Source: Pseudomonadota bacterium (GTDB lineage: Bacteria; Pseudomonadota; Gammaproteobacteria; Steroidobacterales; Steroidobacteraceae). Taken from it: a stretch of DNA of 64,000 bases. The stretch spans positions 1-64,000 of the forward strand of contig JAEWLQ010000082.1 of assembly GCA_023457495.1 (NCBI GenBank). Direction: 5' to 3'. The translations under genes and the position numbers were made by a program. Under the pieces are notes generated by a model that made no database searches, was not told where the DNA came from, and worked only from the letters and a program-made list of their open reading frames with translations. Shown piece after piece: positions 42,356-51,303 of the stretch (the first letter of the stretch is position 1; each line of letters begins with the position of its first letter).

Positions 42356-42381
42356 GTTGAAACGCACCCTCCAAGCCCCAT
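42356..42381 (+). promoter_or_regulatory. sigma-32 heat-shock promoter of lon
   Basis: GTTGAAA (42356-42362), a 13-bp spacer and CCCCAT (42376-42381) followed by TT fit the RpoH consensus CTTGAAA-N13-17-CCCCATnT with one mismatch. It lies 80 bp before the lon start codon. Confidence 0.75.
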
Positions 42382-42461
42382 TTCCCGCGCTACACTTTGA
42401 CTAAATACAGCCGCGGGACGCTGCATTTCGCAGCTTCTCGCAGTCTGCGAGGGCCCATCGC

Positions 42462-44945
42462 GTGACCGAAACCGCCTCGACTTCCACCAAGTCCGTAGCC
42501 ATCCATGGACTGCCGGTCCTGCCACTGCGCGACGTGGTGGTCTACCCGCACATGGTCATTCCCCTGTTCGTCGGGCGAGAGAAATCCATCCATGCGCTCG
42601 ACGTCGCGATGAAGGCCGACAAGCGCATCATGCTGATCGCGCAGAAACAGCCGGACGTCGACGATCCGAAGGCCGACGATCTCTATCGCATCGGCACCGT
42701 CGCCTCGATCCTGCAGCTGCTCAAACTACCCGACGGCACCGTGAAGGTGCTGGTCGAGGGCGTGGACCGCGCGCGCATCGAGGCGATGCACACCGGCGAG
42801 CACTACACCGCCGATGTCATCACCGAGCCCGATGCCGATACCTATGACGAGAAGGAGCTCGACGTTCTCGCGCGCTCCGTCATCTCGCAGTTCGAGCAGT
42901 ACGTGAAGCTCAACAAGAAGGTGCCGCCCGAGGTGCTCACGGCGCTCGCCGGCATCGAGCAGCCGGGCCGTCTCGCGGACACCGTCGCCGCGCACATGGC
43001 GCTCAAACTACCCGAGAAGCAGAAGGTCCTCGAGATCCTCGACGTGCGCAAGCGCCTCGAGCATGTCCTCGTCGCCATCGAAGGCGAGATGGATGTGCTG
43101 CAGATCGAGAAGCGCATCCGCGGCCGCGTCAAGGCACAGATGGAGAAGAGCCAGCGCGAGTACTACCTGAATGAGCAGATGAAGGCCATTCAGAAAGAGC
43201 TGGGCGAGATGGAAGAGGGCGGCAACGAACTCACCGATCTCGAGAACCGCATCAAGAAAGCGGGCATGCCGAAGGAGGCGCTCGAGAAGGCCAATGCCGA
43301 GCTCAACAAGCTCAAGATGATGTCGCCGATGTCGGCCGAAGCCACCGTCGTGCGCAACTACATCGATTGGCTGGTCAGGGTGCCGTGGAAGAAGCGCACC
43401 AAGATCCTCAAGGACATCGCCCGCGCCGAGAAGGTGCTGGACGAAGACCACTTTGGGTTGGACAAGGTCAAGGAGCGCATCGTCGAATACCTGGCCGTCC
43501 AGCAACGCGTCGACAAGATCAAGGGACCGATCCTCTGCCTCGTGGGGCCGCCGGGCGTCGGCAAGACCTCGCTGGGCCAGAGCATCGCGCGCGCGACGAA
43601 TCGCAAGTTCGTGCGCATGAGCCTGGGTGGCGTGCGTGATGAGGCCGAGATTCGCGGCCATCGCAGGACGTACATCGGCTCGATGCCCGGCAAGATCGTG
43701 CAGAACATGGCGAAGACCGCCGTGCACAATCCGCTGTTCCTGCTCGACGAAATCGACAAGATGTCGATGGACTTCCGCGGCGACCCGTCATCGGCGCTGC
43801 TGGAAGTGCTCGACCCCGAGCAGAACTCGACGTTCTCCGACCATTACCTCGAGGTCGATCTCGATCTGTCGCAGGTGATGTTTGTCTGCACGGCGAATTC
43901 GCTGAACATTCCGGCGCCGCTGCTCGATCGCATGGAAGTCATCCGTCTGCCCGGTTACACGGAAGACGAGAAGCTCAACATCGCGAAAAAGTACCTGTTG
44001 CCGAAGCAGGTCAAGCAGAACGGCCTCAAGCCCGAAGAGCTCAAGTGCGGTGACGAGGTGATCCTCGACATCATCCGCTACTACACGCGCGAAGCGGGCG
44101 TGCGCAATCTCGAGCGCGAGCTCGCGCGCATCTGCCGCAAGGCGGTGAAGCAGTTGCTGCTGTCGGCGAAGAAGCCGGACAAGGCCGAGAAAGGCGAGAA
44201 GGGCGAGAAGGCCGAGAAGGGCTCCGACAAGTCGGTCAGCGTCACGTCGAAGAATCTCGACAAGTTCCTCGGCGTGCGCCGGTTCCGCTACGGCAAGGCC
44301 GAGGAAGAGAACCGCATCGGACACGTCACGGGCCTCGCCTGGACGGAAGTCGGCGGCGAACTGCTGACGATCGAAGCCGCGGTCGTGCCCGGCAAGGGCA
44401 AGCTGCAGCACACCGGTCAGCTCGGCGAGGTGATGCAGGAGTCCATCCAGGCCGCGATGACGGTCGTGCGCTCGCGCGCGAACGTGCTCGGCATCGATCC
44501 GGACTTCTACCAGAAACACGACGTGCATCTGCACATGCCCGAGGGCGCGACGCCCAAGGACGGTCCGTCCGCCGGCATCGGCATGTGTACGGCGCTCGTG
44601 TCGGCGCTCACCAAGATTCCGGTGCGCTCCGACGTCGCGATGACGGGCGAGATCACCTTGCGTGGCGAGGTGCTGCCGATCGGTGGCCTCAAGGAAAAGC
44701 TCCTGGCGGCGCATCGCGGCGGCATCACCACCGTGCTGATCCCGGTCGACAACGAGAAGGACCTCACCGAGATCCCCGACAACATCAAGGGCAAGCTCGA
44801 TATCCGTCCGGTCAAATGGATCGACGAGGTGTTCGAGATCGCGCTCGCGAGCCGGCCGACGCCGCGTCTCGCGACGCCGCCGGTAGAGGAGAAGCGAACC
44901 CGCCGCTCGGGCAAACGTTCGAACAAGCAAGTTCAGGCGCATTGA
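42462..44945 (+). CDS. lon: ATP-dependent endopeptidase Lon
   Basis: AAA+ protease that degrades misfolded and regulatory proteins. The 827-residue protein starts at GTG 42462. Substrate-binding N domain (PVLPLRDVVVYPHMVIPLFVGR), Walker A GPPGVGKTS, Walker B LLDEIDKM, and the Ser-Lys dyad with Ser703 in PKDGPSAG and Lys746 in GGLKEKLLAAHRGG. An extra lysine/glutamate repeat (DKAEKGEKGEKAEKG, about residues 572-586) lies between the ATPase small domain and the protease domain, where E. coli Lon has only a short linker. The gene has its own heat-shock promoter and a strong terminator. Confidence 0.97.
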   Translation: MTETASTSTKSVAIHGLPVLPLRDVVVYPHMVIPLFVGREKSIHALDVAMKADKRIMLIAQKQPDVDDPKADDLYRIGTVASILQLLKLPDGTVKVLVEGVDRARIEAMHTGEHYTADVITEPDADTYDEKELDVLARSVISQFEQYVKLNKKVPPEVLTALAGIEQPGRLADTVAAHMALKLPEKQKVLEILDVRKRLEHVLVAIEGEMDVLQIEKRIRGRVKAQMEKSQREYYLNEQMKAIQKELGEMEEGGNELTDLENRIKKAGMPKEALEKANAELNKLKMMSPMSAEATVVRNYIDWLVRVPWKKRTKILKDIARAEKVLDEDHFGLDKVKERIVEYLAVQQRVDKIKGPILCLVGPPGVGKTSLGQSIARATNRKFVRMSLGGVRDEAEIRGHRRTYIGSMPGKIVQNMAKTAVHNPLFLLDEIDKMSMDFRGDPSSALLEVLDPEQNSTFSDHYLEVDLDLSQVMFVCTANSLNIPAPLLDRMEVIRLPGYTEDEKLNIAKKYLLPKQVKQNGLKPEELKCGDEVILDIIRYYTREAGVRNLERELARICRKAVKQLLLSAKKPDKAEKGEKGEKAEKGSDKSVSVTSKNLDKFLGVRRFRYGKAEEENRIGHVTGLAWTEVGGELLTIEAAVVPGKGKLQHTGQLGEVMQESIQAAMTVVRSRANVLGIDPDFYQKHDVHLHMPEGATPKDGPSAGIGMCTALVSALTKIPVRSDVAMTGEITLRGEVLPIGGLKEKLLAAHRGGITTVLIPVDNEKDLTEIPDNIKGKLDIRPVKWIDEVFEIALASRPTPRLATPPVEEKRTRRSGKRSNKQVQAH

Positions 44946-44999
44946 CACGGGCTACGCCCGGGATTCAACCCGGCCGCGGGCCGGGTCCGTGAGTGATTA

Positions 45000-45025
45000 A
45001 GAGGGCCGCACAGGGGCCCTCTTTT
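45000..45025 (+). terminator. intrinsic terminator of lon
   Basis: AGAGGGCC (45000-45007) pairs perfectly with GGCCCTCT (45015-45022) around a 7-nt loop, followed by TTT. Confidence 0.85.
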
Positions 45026-45086
45026 CACTTCCGTCTCCCGGAATGATCCGCTAGACTGCGCGGCCTTTCGCGGGCGGCCTGTCGAC

Positions 45087-45161
45087 GGGTGCTTAGCTCA
45101 GCGGTAGAGCATCGCCCTTACAAGGCGAGGGTCGGGGGTTCGAAACCCTCAGCACCCACCA
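45087..45161 (+). tRNA. tRNA-Val (anticodon UAC)
   Basis: 75 nt with encoded CCA. Arms GGGTGCT and AGCACCC pair. The anticodon loop CTTACAA gives TAC. It is 6 bp upstream of tRNA-Asp, so both are cotranscribed. Confidence 0.97.
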
Positions 45162-45167
45162 AAAATT

Positions 45168-45244
45168 GGAGCGGTAGTTCAGTTGGTTAGAATACCGGCC
45201 TGTCACGCCGGGGGTCGCGGGTTCGAGTCCCGTCCGCTCCGCCA
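45168..45244 (+). tRNA. tRNA-Asp (anticodon GUC)
   Basis: 77 nt with encoded CCA. Arms GGAGCGG and CCGCTCC pair. The anticodon loop CTGTCAC gives GTC. A T7 run follows the 3' end, and ppiD starts 29 bp downstream. Confidence 0.97.
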
Positions 45245-45273
45245 ATTTTTTTAAGACCGTCCAGGGACTGTCG

Positions 45274-47178
45274 ATGCTGCAACGTATTCGGGATGGCCTG
45301 CAGGCCTCGAAATTCATCACCTGGGTCATTCTCGGCGCGATCGGTCTCACCTTCGTTTTCTGGGGCGGCTCCGGCGCGCTCGATCTCGGCGGAGGCGCCA
45401 CGCAGGGCGCGGCGTCGGTCGACGGCGAAGACATCCCCGCTTTCGAAGCCACGCGCGCGTGGAGCGAAGTCCAGAATCGCTGGGCGACGCAGGTCGGCAC
45501 GGACATGACCGACGAGCAGCGCAAGAATTTTCAGCAGGGCATCATCGACAATCTCGTCCTGCGCAAAGTCATCGAATCGCGCCTGCGTGACGGCAACTAT
45601 CGCGTGAGCGAACAGGCGGTACTCGCCGAATTCCAGAACATCCCGGCGTTCCATGACGCCGACGGAAAGTACGATCCGAACCAGGCGCGGCTGTTCCTGC
45701 AACAGAGCGGCAAGAGCGAGCGCGAGTTTTTCAACGACGTGCGCGAACAGCTCCTGATCACCCAGCTGCAGCAGGGACTCGGTGCTTCCTACTTCCTCAC
45801 GCAGGCCGAGGCGCAGCGCCTCTTCAATCTCGAGAACGAAGAGCGCGAGGTGCAGTACGCGCAGTTGTCCGCGGATGCGTTCGCGGGCAATGAGCCCATC
45901 GAAGACGCCGCCATCAAGGATTACTACGAGAAGAACGGCGACCGCTTCATGACCACCGAGTCGGTGGCGCTCGATTTCGCCGAGCTGCGGCTCGAAGCGC
46001 TCGCCGCGCAGATCCAGCCCACGGAAGCCGACCTGCGCAAGGTCTACGAGGAAAACCGCGCCAACTACGTGCTCGAAGAGCGGCGGCGCGCGCGACACAT
46101 CCTGATCCCCGTGACCGAAGGCGAGGAGGCCGCGGCGCTCAAGAAGGCCGAGAGCGTCCTGGCCGAGGCACGCGCCGGCAAGGATTTCGGCGAGCTCGCG
46201 CAGCAGAATTCCTCCGACGTGACCGCGGCGTCCGGCGGCGAGCTCGGCTTCGTCGAACACAGCCAGTTCCCCGGTCCCTTCGGCGATGCCTTGTTCGGCA
46301 TGAAGGTCGGGGACATCGCGGGCCCGGTCAAATCCCAGTTCGGCTACCACATCATCAAGCTCGAAGAGATCCAGGCGGGCGAGGCGCGGGACTTCGACAG
46401 CGTGCGCGCCGAGATCGATTCGCAGTATCGCCAGGATCGCGCCGCGAGCCTGTTCGGCGATCGGCAGGAAGCGATCGCGGAGCGCATCGAGAAGGGCGAG
46501 ACCGACCTCGACAAGCTCTCGAACGAATACGGACTCACGCGCGGCAGCATCCCGGAATTCCTGCGCGGCGGCGGCGGGCAGCCGCTCGGCTCGAGCCCGG
46601 ACCTGCAGCAGGTGGTGTTCAGCGATGGAGCGCTCAACCAGGGCAGGATCGCCGGCCCGGTCGCGCTCGGCGAAGACCGCATCGTGATCCTCAAGGTCAC
46701 CCAGCACCGCAAGGCCGAGGTCAAGCCGCTGGAAGTCGTTCGCGAAGAGATCGTCGCCCAGCTGCGCCACGATCGCGGCGCGGCCGCGGCCAAGGCCACC
46801 GCGGAAGCGGCGCTGCCCAAGCTCGCGGCCGGCGAAAAGCTCGAGACGATCGCGAAGGAATGGAAGGTGCCGGTCGAACCCGCCCGCTTCGTCGGCCGGG
46901 GTGATCCCTCGATTCCGGCGGCGCTGCGTACCGCGATCTTCGATGCCCCGCGTCCGGCGGAGGCTCCGGTGTCGAAAGCCGCGTCGCTCGATGACGGCTC
47001 GGCTGCGGTGTTCGTGGTGACGCGCTCACGCACCGGCGATGCGAGCACCAACCCCATGCTCGTCGAGCAGCAGAAGAACATGCTGATGCAGCGTTCGGCG
47101 CAGGGCGATCTGGCCGCCTACATCAACGAGGCAAAGGCCAACGCGAAAATCGTGACGAACCCGAAGGTGTTCGAGTAA
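45274..47178 (+). CDS. ppiD: inner-membrane-anchored periplasmic folding factor PpiD
   Basis: A 634-residue SurA-like chaperone. An N-terminal membrane helix (about 14-33) anchors it in the inner membrane, so the rest is periplasmic. A SurA-type chaperone segment follows (about 45-240). A parvulin domain with RARHILIPVTEGEE, LGFVEHSQFPGPFGDALFGM and SQFGYHIIKLEEIQ is near 268-365, then a second helical region. PpiD helps newly exported proteins leave the Sec channel. Lon upstream and PpiD downstream match E. coli order (lon-hupB-ppiD), except that hupB is replaced by two tRNA genes. The ribosome site AGGGA precedes ATG 45274. Confidence 0.93.
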   Translation: MLQRIRDGLQASKFITWVILGAIGLTFVFWGGSGALDLGGGATQGAASVDGEDIPAFEATRAWSEVQNRWATQVGTDMTDEQRKNFQQGIIDNLVLRKVIESRLRDGNYRVSEQAVLAEFQNIPAFHDADGKYDPNQARLFLQQSGKSEREFFNDVREQLLITQLQQGLGASYFLTQAEAQRLFNLENEEREVQYAQLSADAFAGNEPIEDAAIKDYYEKNGDRFMTTESVALDFAELRLEALAAQIQPTEADLRKVYEENRANYVLEERRRARHILIPVTEGEEAAALKKAESVLAEARAGKDFGELAQQNSSDVTAASGGELGFVEHSQFPGPFGDALFGMKVGDIAGPVKSQFGYHIIKLEEIQAGEARDFDSVRAEIDSQYRQDRAASLFGDRQEAIAERIEKGETDLDKLSNEYGLTRGSIPEFLRGGGGQPLGSSPDLQQVVFSDGALNQGRIAGPVALGEDRIVILKVTQHRKAEVKPLEVVREEIVAQLRHDRGAAAAKATAEAALPKLAAGEKLETIAKEWKVPVEPARFVGRGDPSIPAALRTAIFDAPRPAEAPVSKAASLDDGSAAVFVVTRSRTGDASTNPMLVEQQKNMLMQRSAQGDLAAYINEAKANAKIVTNPKVFE

Positions 47179-47184
47179 CACCGC

Positions 47185-48492
47185 ATGGGAGCGGTCGGGG
47201 CGGAATCGAAACCAACTCCCGTCGTTCCGATTCTCGTGGCCATGGTCGCCGGCGCCGTGGTCGGCTGGCTCGTTCGCAAATTCCTCGGACCTGAAGGCGC
47301 CATCGGGCACTTCCAGCTCGTGCCGCTCTTCGATCTCGTCGGCACGATGTTCGTCAACCTGCTGAAGATGATCATCGTGCCGCTCATCATGGCGTCGGTC
47401 ATCACCGGCGTCGCGGCGCTCGGCTCCGGGCCGGATCTCGGCCGTCTCGGCAGCAAGACGCTCGCGTTCTACGTCCTCACCACGCTGCTCGCGGTGCTGA
47501 TCGCCCTCATGATCTCGAACGTCGTCGAGCCGGGCGTGAAGGACGGCGTTCCGGTGGGCGACAAGCTCGCGCTCACCGCCGACGCCGAAACCGTGACAGC
47601 GGGCGTCAAGGCGCGCGCCGATACCAGCGTGCTCGACACGATCCGCGGCATCATCCCGCCCAACATCGTCGAGGCGGCCGCCAACACCAAGCTGCTGGCG
47701 CTGGTGTTCTTCTCCGTGATCTTCGGCTTCTTCCTCGCCCGCATCGACCAGCCTTTCCAGGGCACGGTGATGACGTTCTGGCAGGGCATCTTCCAGATCA
47801 TGATGCGCATCACCGGCTGGATCATGACCATCGCGCCGATCGGCGTGTTCGCGCTCATCGCCAAAGTGGTCGCGGTGGCCGGTTTCTCCGGCGCGCCCGC
47901 ACTGCTGATCTTCGCGGCCTGCGTGGTCGTGGGACTCGCGCTGTACGCCTTCGTCGCGTTGCCGGTGCTGCTCGCGCTGGTCGCGCGCGTGAATCCGTGG
48001 AAGCTCTATCCCGCGATGGCGCCGGCTTTGCTCACCGCGTTTTCCACCGCCTCATCGTCCGCGACGCTGCCGCTTTCGCTGCAGTGCCTCGAGAAACGCG
48101 CCAATGTTTCAGAGCGCATCTCCGGCTTCGTGATGCCGCTCGGGGCCTCGGTGAATCACGCGGGCAGCGCGCTGTATGAATGCGCGGCCGCGATGTTCAT
48201 CGCGCAGGCCTACGGCCTGCACCTTTCCTTCAGCACCCAGTTCACCGTCGTCGTGCTCGCGCTGATCACGTCCATGGGCATCGCGGGAATTCCCGCGGCC
48301 TCCCTGGTGGGCATCGCCATCATCCTGGCGGCGGTGGGATTGCCCGCCGAGGCGATCGGCGTGTTGCTCGTGTTCGACCGCATCCTCGACATGTGCCGGA
48401 CCGCCGTGAACGTGCTGGCCGATGCCGCGTGCACGGTGATCGTGGCGCGGCTCGAGGGCGAGACCGGGGTGCTGGCCGAACAGAAATCCTGA
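47185..48492 (+). CDS. dicarboxylate/amino-acid:cation symporter (SDF family)
   Basis: A 435-residue membrane transporter of the GltP/DctA family with eight helices and two re-entrant hairpins. HP1 carries the serine-rich STASSSATLPLS. The helix-7 motif, NMDGT in most members, reads NHAGSAL (residues 324-330), so the cation- and substrate-linked Met and Asp are replaced. HP2 has GIAGIPAASLVG. Helix 8 has DRILDMCRTAVNVLADA, close to the aspartate/glutamate type. A 45-residue loop between helices 3 and 4 is long. It starts 6 bp after ppiD and converges on fabI. Confidence 0.9.
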   Translation: MGAVGAESKPTPVVPILVAMVAGAVVGWLVRKFLGPEGAIGHFQLVPLFDLVGTMFVNLLKMIIVPLIMASVITGVAALGSGPDLGRLGSKTLAFYVLTTLLAVLIALMISNVVEPGVKDGVPVGDKLALTADAETVTAGVKARADTSVLDTIRGIIPPNIVEAAANTKLLALVFFSVIFGFFLARIDQPFQGTVMTFWQGIFQIMMRITGWIMTIAPIGVFALIAKVVAVAGFSGAPALLIFAACVVVGLALYAFVALPVLLALVARVNPWKLYPAMAPALLTAFSTASSSATLPLSLQCLEKRANVSERISGFVMPLGASVNHAGSALYECAAAMFIAQAYGLHLSFSTQFTVVVLALITSMGIAGIPAASLVGIAIILAAVGLPAEAIGVLLVFDRILDMCRTAVNVLADAACTVIVARLEGETGVLAEQKS

Positions 48493-48501
48493 GCCGGTAG
48501 T

Positions 48502-48522
48502 CCGGCCGCGAACGACGGCCGG
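48502..48522. terminator. hairpin between converging SDF transporter and fabI genes
   Basis: CCGGCCG (48502-48508) and CGGCCGG (48516-48522) form a perfect 7-bp stem with a 7-nt loop in the 30-bp gap between two converging stops. No T-run on either side. Confidence 0.5.
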
Positions 48523-49323
48523 TCAGCCTTCGCCGGCTTCCTGCGGGAAGCTCATGCCGACGGTGCTGAAGCCCGCATCGACGTACATGATTTCGCCGGT
48601 CACGCCGTTCGCGAGATCCGAACACAGGAACGCGGCGGCATTGCCCACGTCTTCGAGCGTGACGTTGCGGCGCAGCGGGGCGACGTCCGCGACGCGGCTC
48701 AGCATCTTGCGAAAACCCGCGATACCCGCGGCGGCGAGGGTCTTGATGGGACCGGCGGAGATGCCGTTCACCCGGATGTTGTGCGGGCCGAGATCGGCGG
48801 CGAGGAAACGCACGTTCGCCTCGAGGCTGGCCTTGGCGAGACCCATCACGTTGTAGCTCGGGATCGACTTCACGGCGCCCAGGTACGAGAGCGTGAGGAT
48901 GGCGCCGGCGCGACCGGCCATGAGCGGCTTGGCGGCACGCGCCAGCGCGGTCAGGCTGTAGCTCGATACGTCATGCGCGACCCGGAAAGACTCGCGGGAC
49001 GTGCTGTCCACGAAACCCCCGGCCAGTGATTCGCGCGGGGCGAATGCGACGGCGTGTACGACGACGTCGAGGTGGCCCCAGGCCTGCTTGAGGGCGCCGA
49101 AGGTCGAATCGATCTCGGCATCGTTGGTCACATCGAGGGGCAACACGAGCTTGGAGCCGAGCGATTCGGCGAGGGGCTGGACGCGATCCTTGAACTTGTC
49201 GTTCACATACGTGAACGCCAGTTCGGCGCCTTCACGGTGCATCGCCTGCGCGATTCCCCAGGCGATCGAACGATCCGACGCGACGCCGACGATCAGCGCG
49301 CGTTTACCGCTCATGAAGCCCAT
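48523..49323 (-). CDS. fabI: enoyl-[acyl-carrier-protein] reductase (NADH)
   Basis: Reduces trans-2-enoyl-ACP in each cycle of fatty-acid elongation. The 266-residue short-chain dehydrogenase has the FabI-type cofactor segment ALIVGVASDRSIAWGIAQAM. The active site is LSYLGAVKSIPSYNVMGLAKAS, giving the Tyr-x6-Tyr-Met-x6-Lys-like arrangement of FabI. SAGPIKTLAAAGI follows at the substrate flap. ATG 49323 is the natural start. It has no same-strand neighbour close enough for an operon; a hairpin separates it from mltD. Confidence 0.96.
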   Translation of the reverse strand: MGFMSGKRALIVGVASDRSIAWGIAQAMHREGAELAFTYVNDKFKDRVQPLAESLGSKLVLPLDVTNDAEIDSTFGALKQAWGHLDVVVHAVAFAPRESLAGGFVDSTSRESFRVAHDVSSYSLTALARAAKPLMAGRAGAILTLSYLGAVKSIPSYNVMGLAKASLEANVRFLAADLGPHNIRVNGISAGPIKTLAAAGIAGFRKMLSRVADVAPLRRNVTLEDVGNAAAFLCSDLANGVTGEIMYVDAGFSTVGMSFPQEAGEG

Positions 49324-49400
49324 GTTTGCATCCCCTCTGGGTGGTTTGTCGAGGGCGGCATTCTGCCAGCCCGGACACCGGAGAGGGGACTAAACAGCCT

Positions 49401-49428
49401 CGTGAGGGCGGCTCCTGACGCCCTCGCG
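49401..49428 (-). terminator. hairpin after mltD
   Basis: Positions 49401-49410 pair with 49419-49428 over 10 bp (one G-T), 8 bp beyond the mltD stop. On the minus strand it is followed by a short TTT. Confidence 0.5.
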
Positions 49429-49435
49429 CGCCCGC

Positions 49436-51175
49436 TCAGCGGCGGACGTTGACCGTCAGCCGCTGGCCGGGACGCAGGACCGAGTGTTTGCTGATCCCGT
49501 TCCAGTTTACGAGGTCCGATACGGTCACGCCGAACACCTTCGCGATGCGTGACAGCGTGTCGCCGCTGCGCACCTTGTAGCTCACCGGACGCGAGCTGCC
49601 AGACGCCGCCGGCTTGCCGCTGGAGGATCCGCCGCGCGAATTGAGAACCAGCTTCTGGCCGGTACGCAGCGTGTCGCTGGTGCCCATGCCGTTGATCCGC
49701 GCCAGCGTCGCGACGTCCATGCGATGCCGCTTGGCGATGCGCCACAACGAATCGCCGCTGCGCACGACGTGCACCGCGGGCCGACGTCCGGTGCGCGTGT
49801 CGCCGCCGTCGAAGCGCGCGGCCGCGAGCATCACCTTCGGCGGCAGGTTCATGACCGCCGTCGGAACGCGCAACTCGCTGCCGACGACGAGCAGGGCCGC
49901 CGCGTCCAGGTTGTTCATGTCGCGCACGACGGTCGGATGCGTCTTGTATTTCTTCGCGATGGTCGAGACCGACTCGCCCGCCGTGACCTTGTGAACCGAC
50001 ACGCGCACGCGCTGGTCGGGCGGCAGCAACTCGAGGTTGCGCTTGAAAGCATCCGCGGTATCGCGCGGCAGCAGCAGGATGTGCGGACCGGCCGGATCGG
50101 TCGCCCAGCGATGGAAGCCCGGGTTGAGCTCGTACACTTCGTCGATCGTGATGCCGGCGAGCTCGGCGGCCAGCGTCAGGTCGATCTGTCCGCCGGTTTC
50201 GACCTGCGCGAAATAGGGCTCGTTGGCGATCGGGCTGAACGCGATGCCGTAGTCCTCCGGATTCGCCACCAGCCGCCGCATCGCGAGCAGCTTCGGCACA
50301 TACGCGCGGGTCTCCGAGGGCAGGCTGAGGCTGAAGAAATCCACCGGCTTTCCGAGAGCGCGATTCTTCTTCACCTCGCGCTGCACGCGCGCCTCGCCGC
50401 AGTTGTAGCCGGCGATTGCGAGCAACCAGTCATTGAAGAACTCGTCGTGCATGTACTGGAGGTAGTCGAGCGCGGCGCGCGTCGAGGCCATGACGTCGCG
50501 GCGACCGTCGTACCACCAGTCCTGCTTGAGACCGAAGCGCTCGCCGGTGCCGGGCATGAACTGCCACAGGCCGTTCGCGGTCGCCCATGAACGCGCATAG
50601 GGCTCGAAGGCGCTCTCCACGACCGGGAGCAGCGCGAGCTCGAGCGGCATGCCGCGGGCTTCGATCTCCTGGACGATGTGATGCAGGTACAGGCCGGCGC
50701 GGCCAAACACGCGCTCGAGGTACTGCGGATTGTTCGCATACCAGGCGACCTGCACGTCGATGGCCCGCGAATCGACGTCCTCGAGCTTGAAGCCCGCGCG
50801 GATTCGATCGAAGACATCGCTAACCTCTGGGGTCTGCTCGGCCGCGGCTTCGACCAGGGCGGATTCGGCAACCAGCGTTTCGGCGACCACCTCGGCGGCG
50901 GAGGGGTCCGTCCCCGGGACGGCGGGAGTCTCAGCGGGCGCCGTGGCCGCCGGCTTGGAGGCCGCACGGTGGGCCGAGCGGCGCGGCTTCGGGGCGGCGA
51001 CGGCGGGGGTGTCCTGCAGGGCGGACGCGTGCGTCTCGGGGGCCACCGCCTCGGTCAGGGGCGCGGTGGTCTGGGCAGAGGTCTCGCCGCTTGGGGCGGT
51101 TGCGCAGCCGGACATGGCGGCCGCTACGAACATCAATGGCGCAAAGGCACGCCATCCGGTGAATCCAACTGTCAA
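49436..51175 (-). CDS. mltD: membrane-bound lytic murein transglycosylase D
   Basis: A 579-residue lipoprotein that cleaves glycan strands with formation of anhydro-muramyl ends. A signal peptide ends in the lipobox AMSGC (Cys24). A Pro/Ala-rich linker follows (about 25-105). The SLT domain has the catalytic Glu in PVVESAFEPYARS, NGLWQFMPGTGERFGL and LLAIAGYNCGEARVQ. Three LysM motifs close the protein (TAGESVSTIAKKY, RSGDSLWRIAKRH, RSGDTLSRIAKVF). No ATG gives a full signal peptide; TTG 51175 with GGGGGTG upstream is the likely start. Divergent from the methyltransferase gene. Confidence 0.93.
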   Translation of the reverse strand: MTVGFTGWRAFAPLMFVAAAMSGCATAPSGETSAQTTAPLTEAVAPETHASALQDTPAVAAPKPRRSAHRAASKPAATAPAETPAVPGTDPSAAEVVAETLVAESALVEAAAEQTPEVSDVFDRIRAGFKLEDVDSRAIDVQVAWYANNPQYLERVFGRAGLYLHHIVQEIEARGMPLELALLPVVESAFEPYARSWATANGLWQFMPGTGERFGLKQDWWYDGRRDVMASTRAALDYLQYMHDEFFNDWLLAIAGYNCGEARVQREVKKNRALGKPVDFFSLSLPSETRAYVPKLLAMRRLVANPEDYGIAFSPIANEPYFAQVETGGQIDLTLAAELAGITIDEVYELNPGFHRWATDPAGPHILLLPRDTADAFKRNLELLPPDQRVRVSVHKVTAGESVSTIAKKYKTHPTVVRDMNNLDAAALLVVGSELRVPTAVMNLPPKVMLAAARFDGGDTRTGRRPAVHVVRSGDSLWRIAKRHRMDVATLARINGMGTSDTLRTGQKLVLNSRGGSSSGKPAASGSSRPVSYKVRSGDTLSRIAKVFGVTVSDLVNWNGISKHSVLRPGQRLTVNVRR

Positions 51176-51303
51176 TTCACACCCCCAAAGGGAACGAGGC
51201 GAGGACCGTTTACCGATAAAATACGGTACTTGTTCGAGGGGGCGTATTTAAGCCGTAAGTTCACAGGATTGCTACCTTTTTTGTGATGTAATTCACGCAG
51301 TTT

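Noticed and set aside
44169..44240. CRISPR-like or tandem repeat array
   Set aside because: The short repeated units lie in frame within lon and encode a lysine/glutamate loop; there are no spacers.
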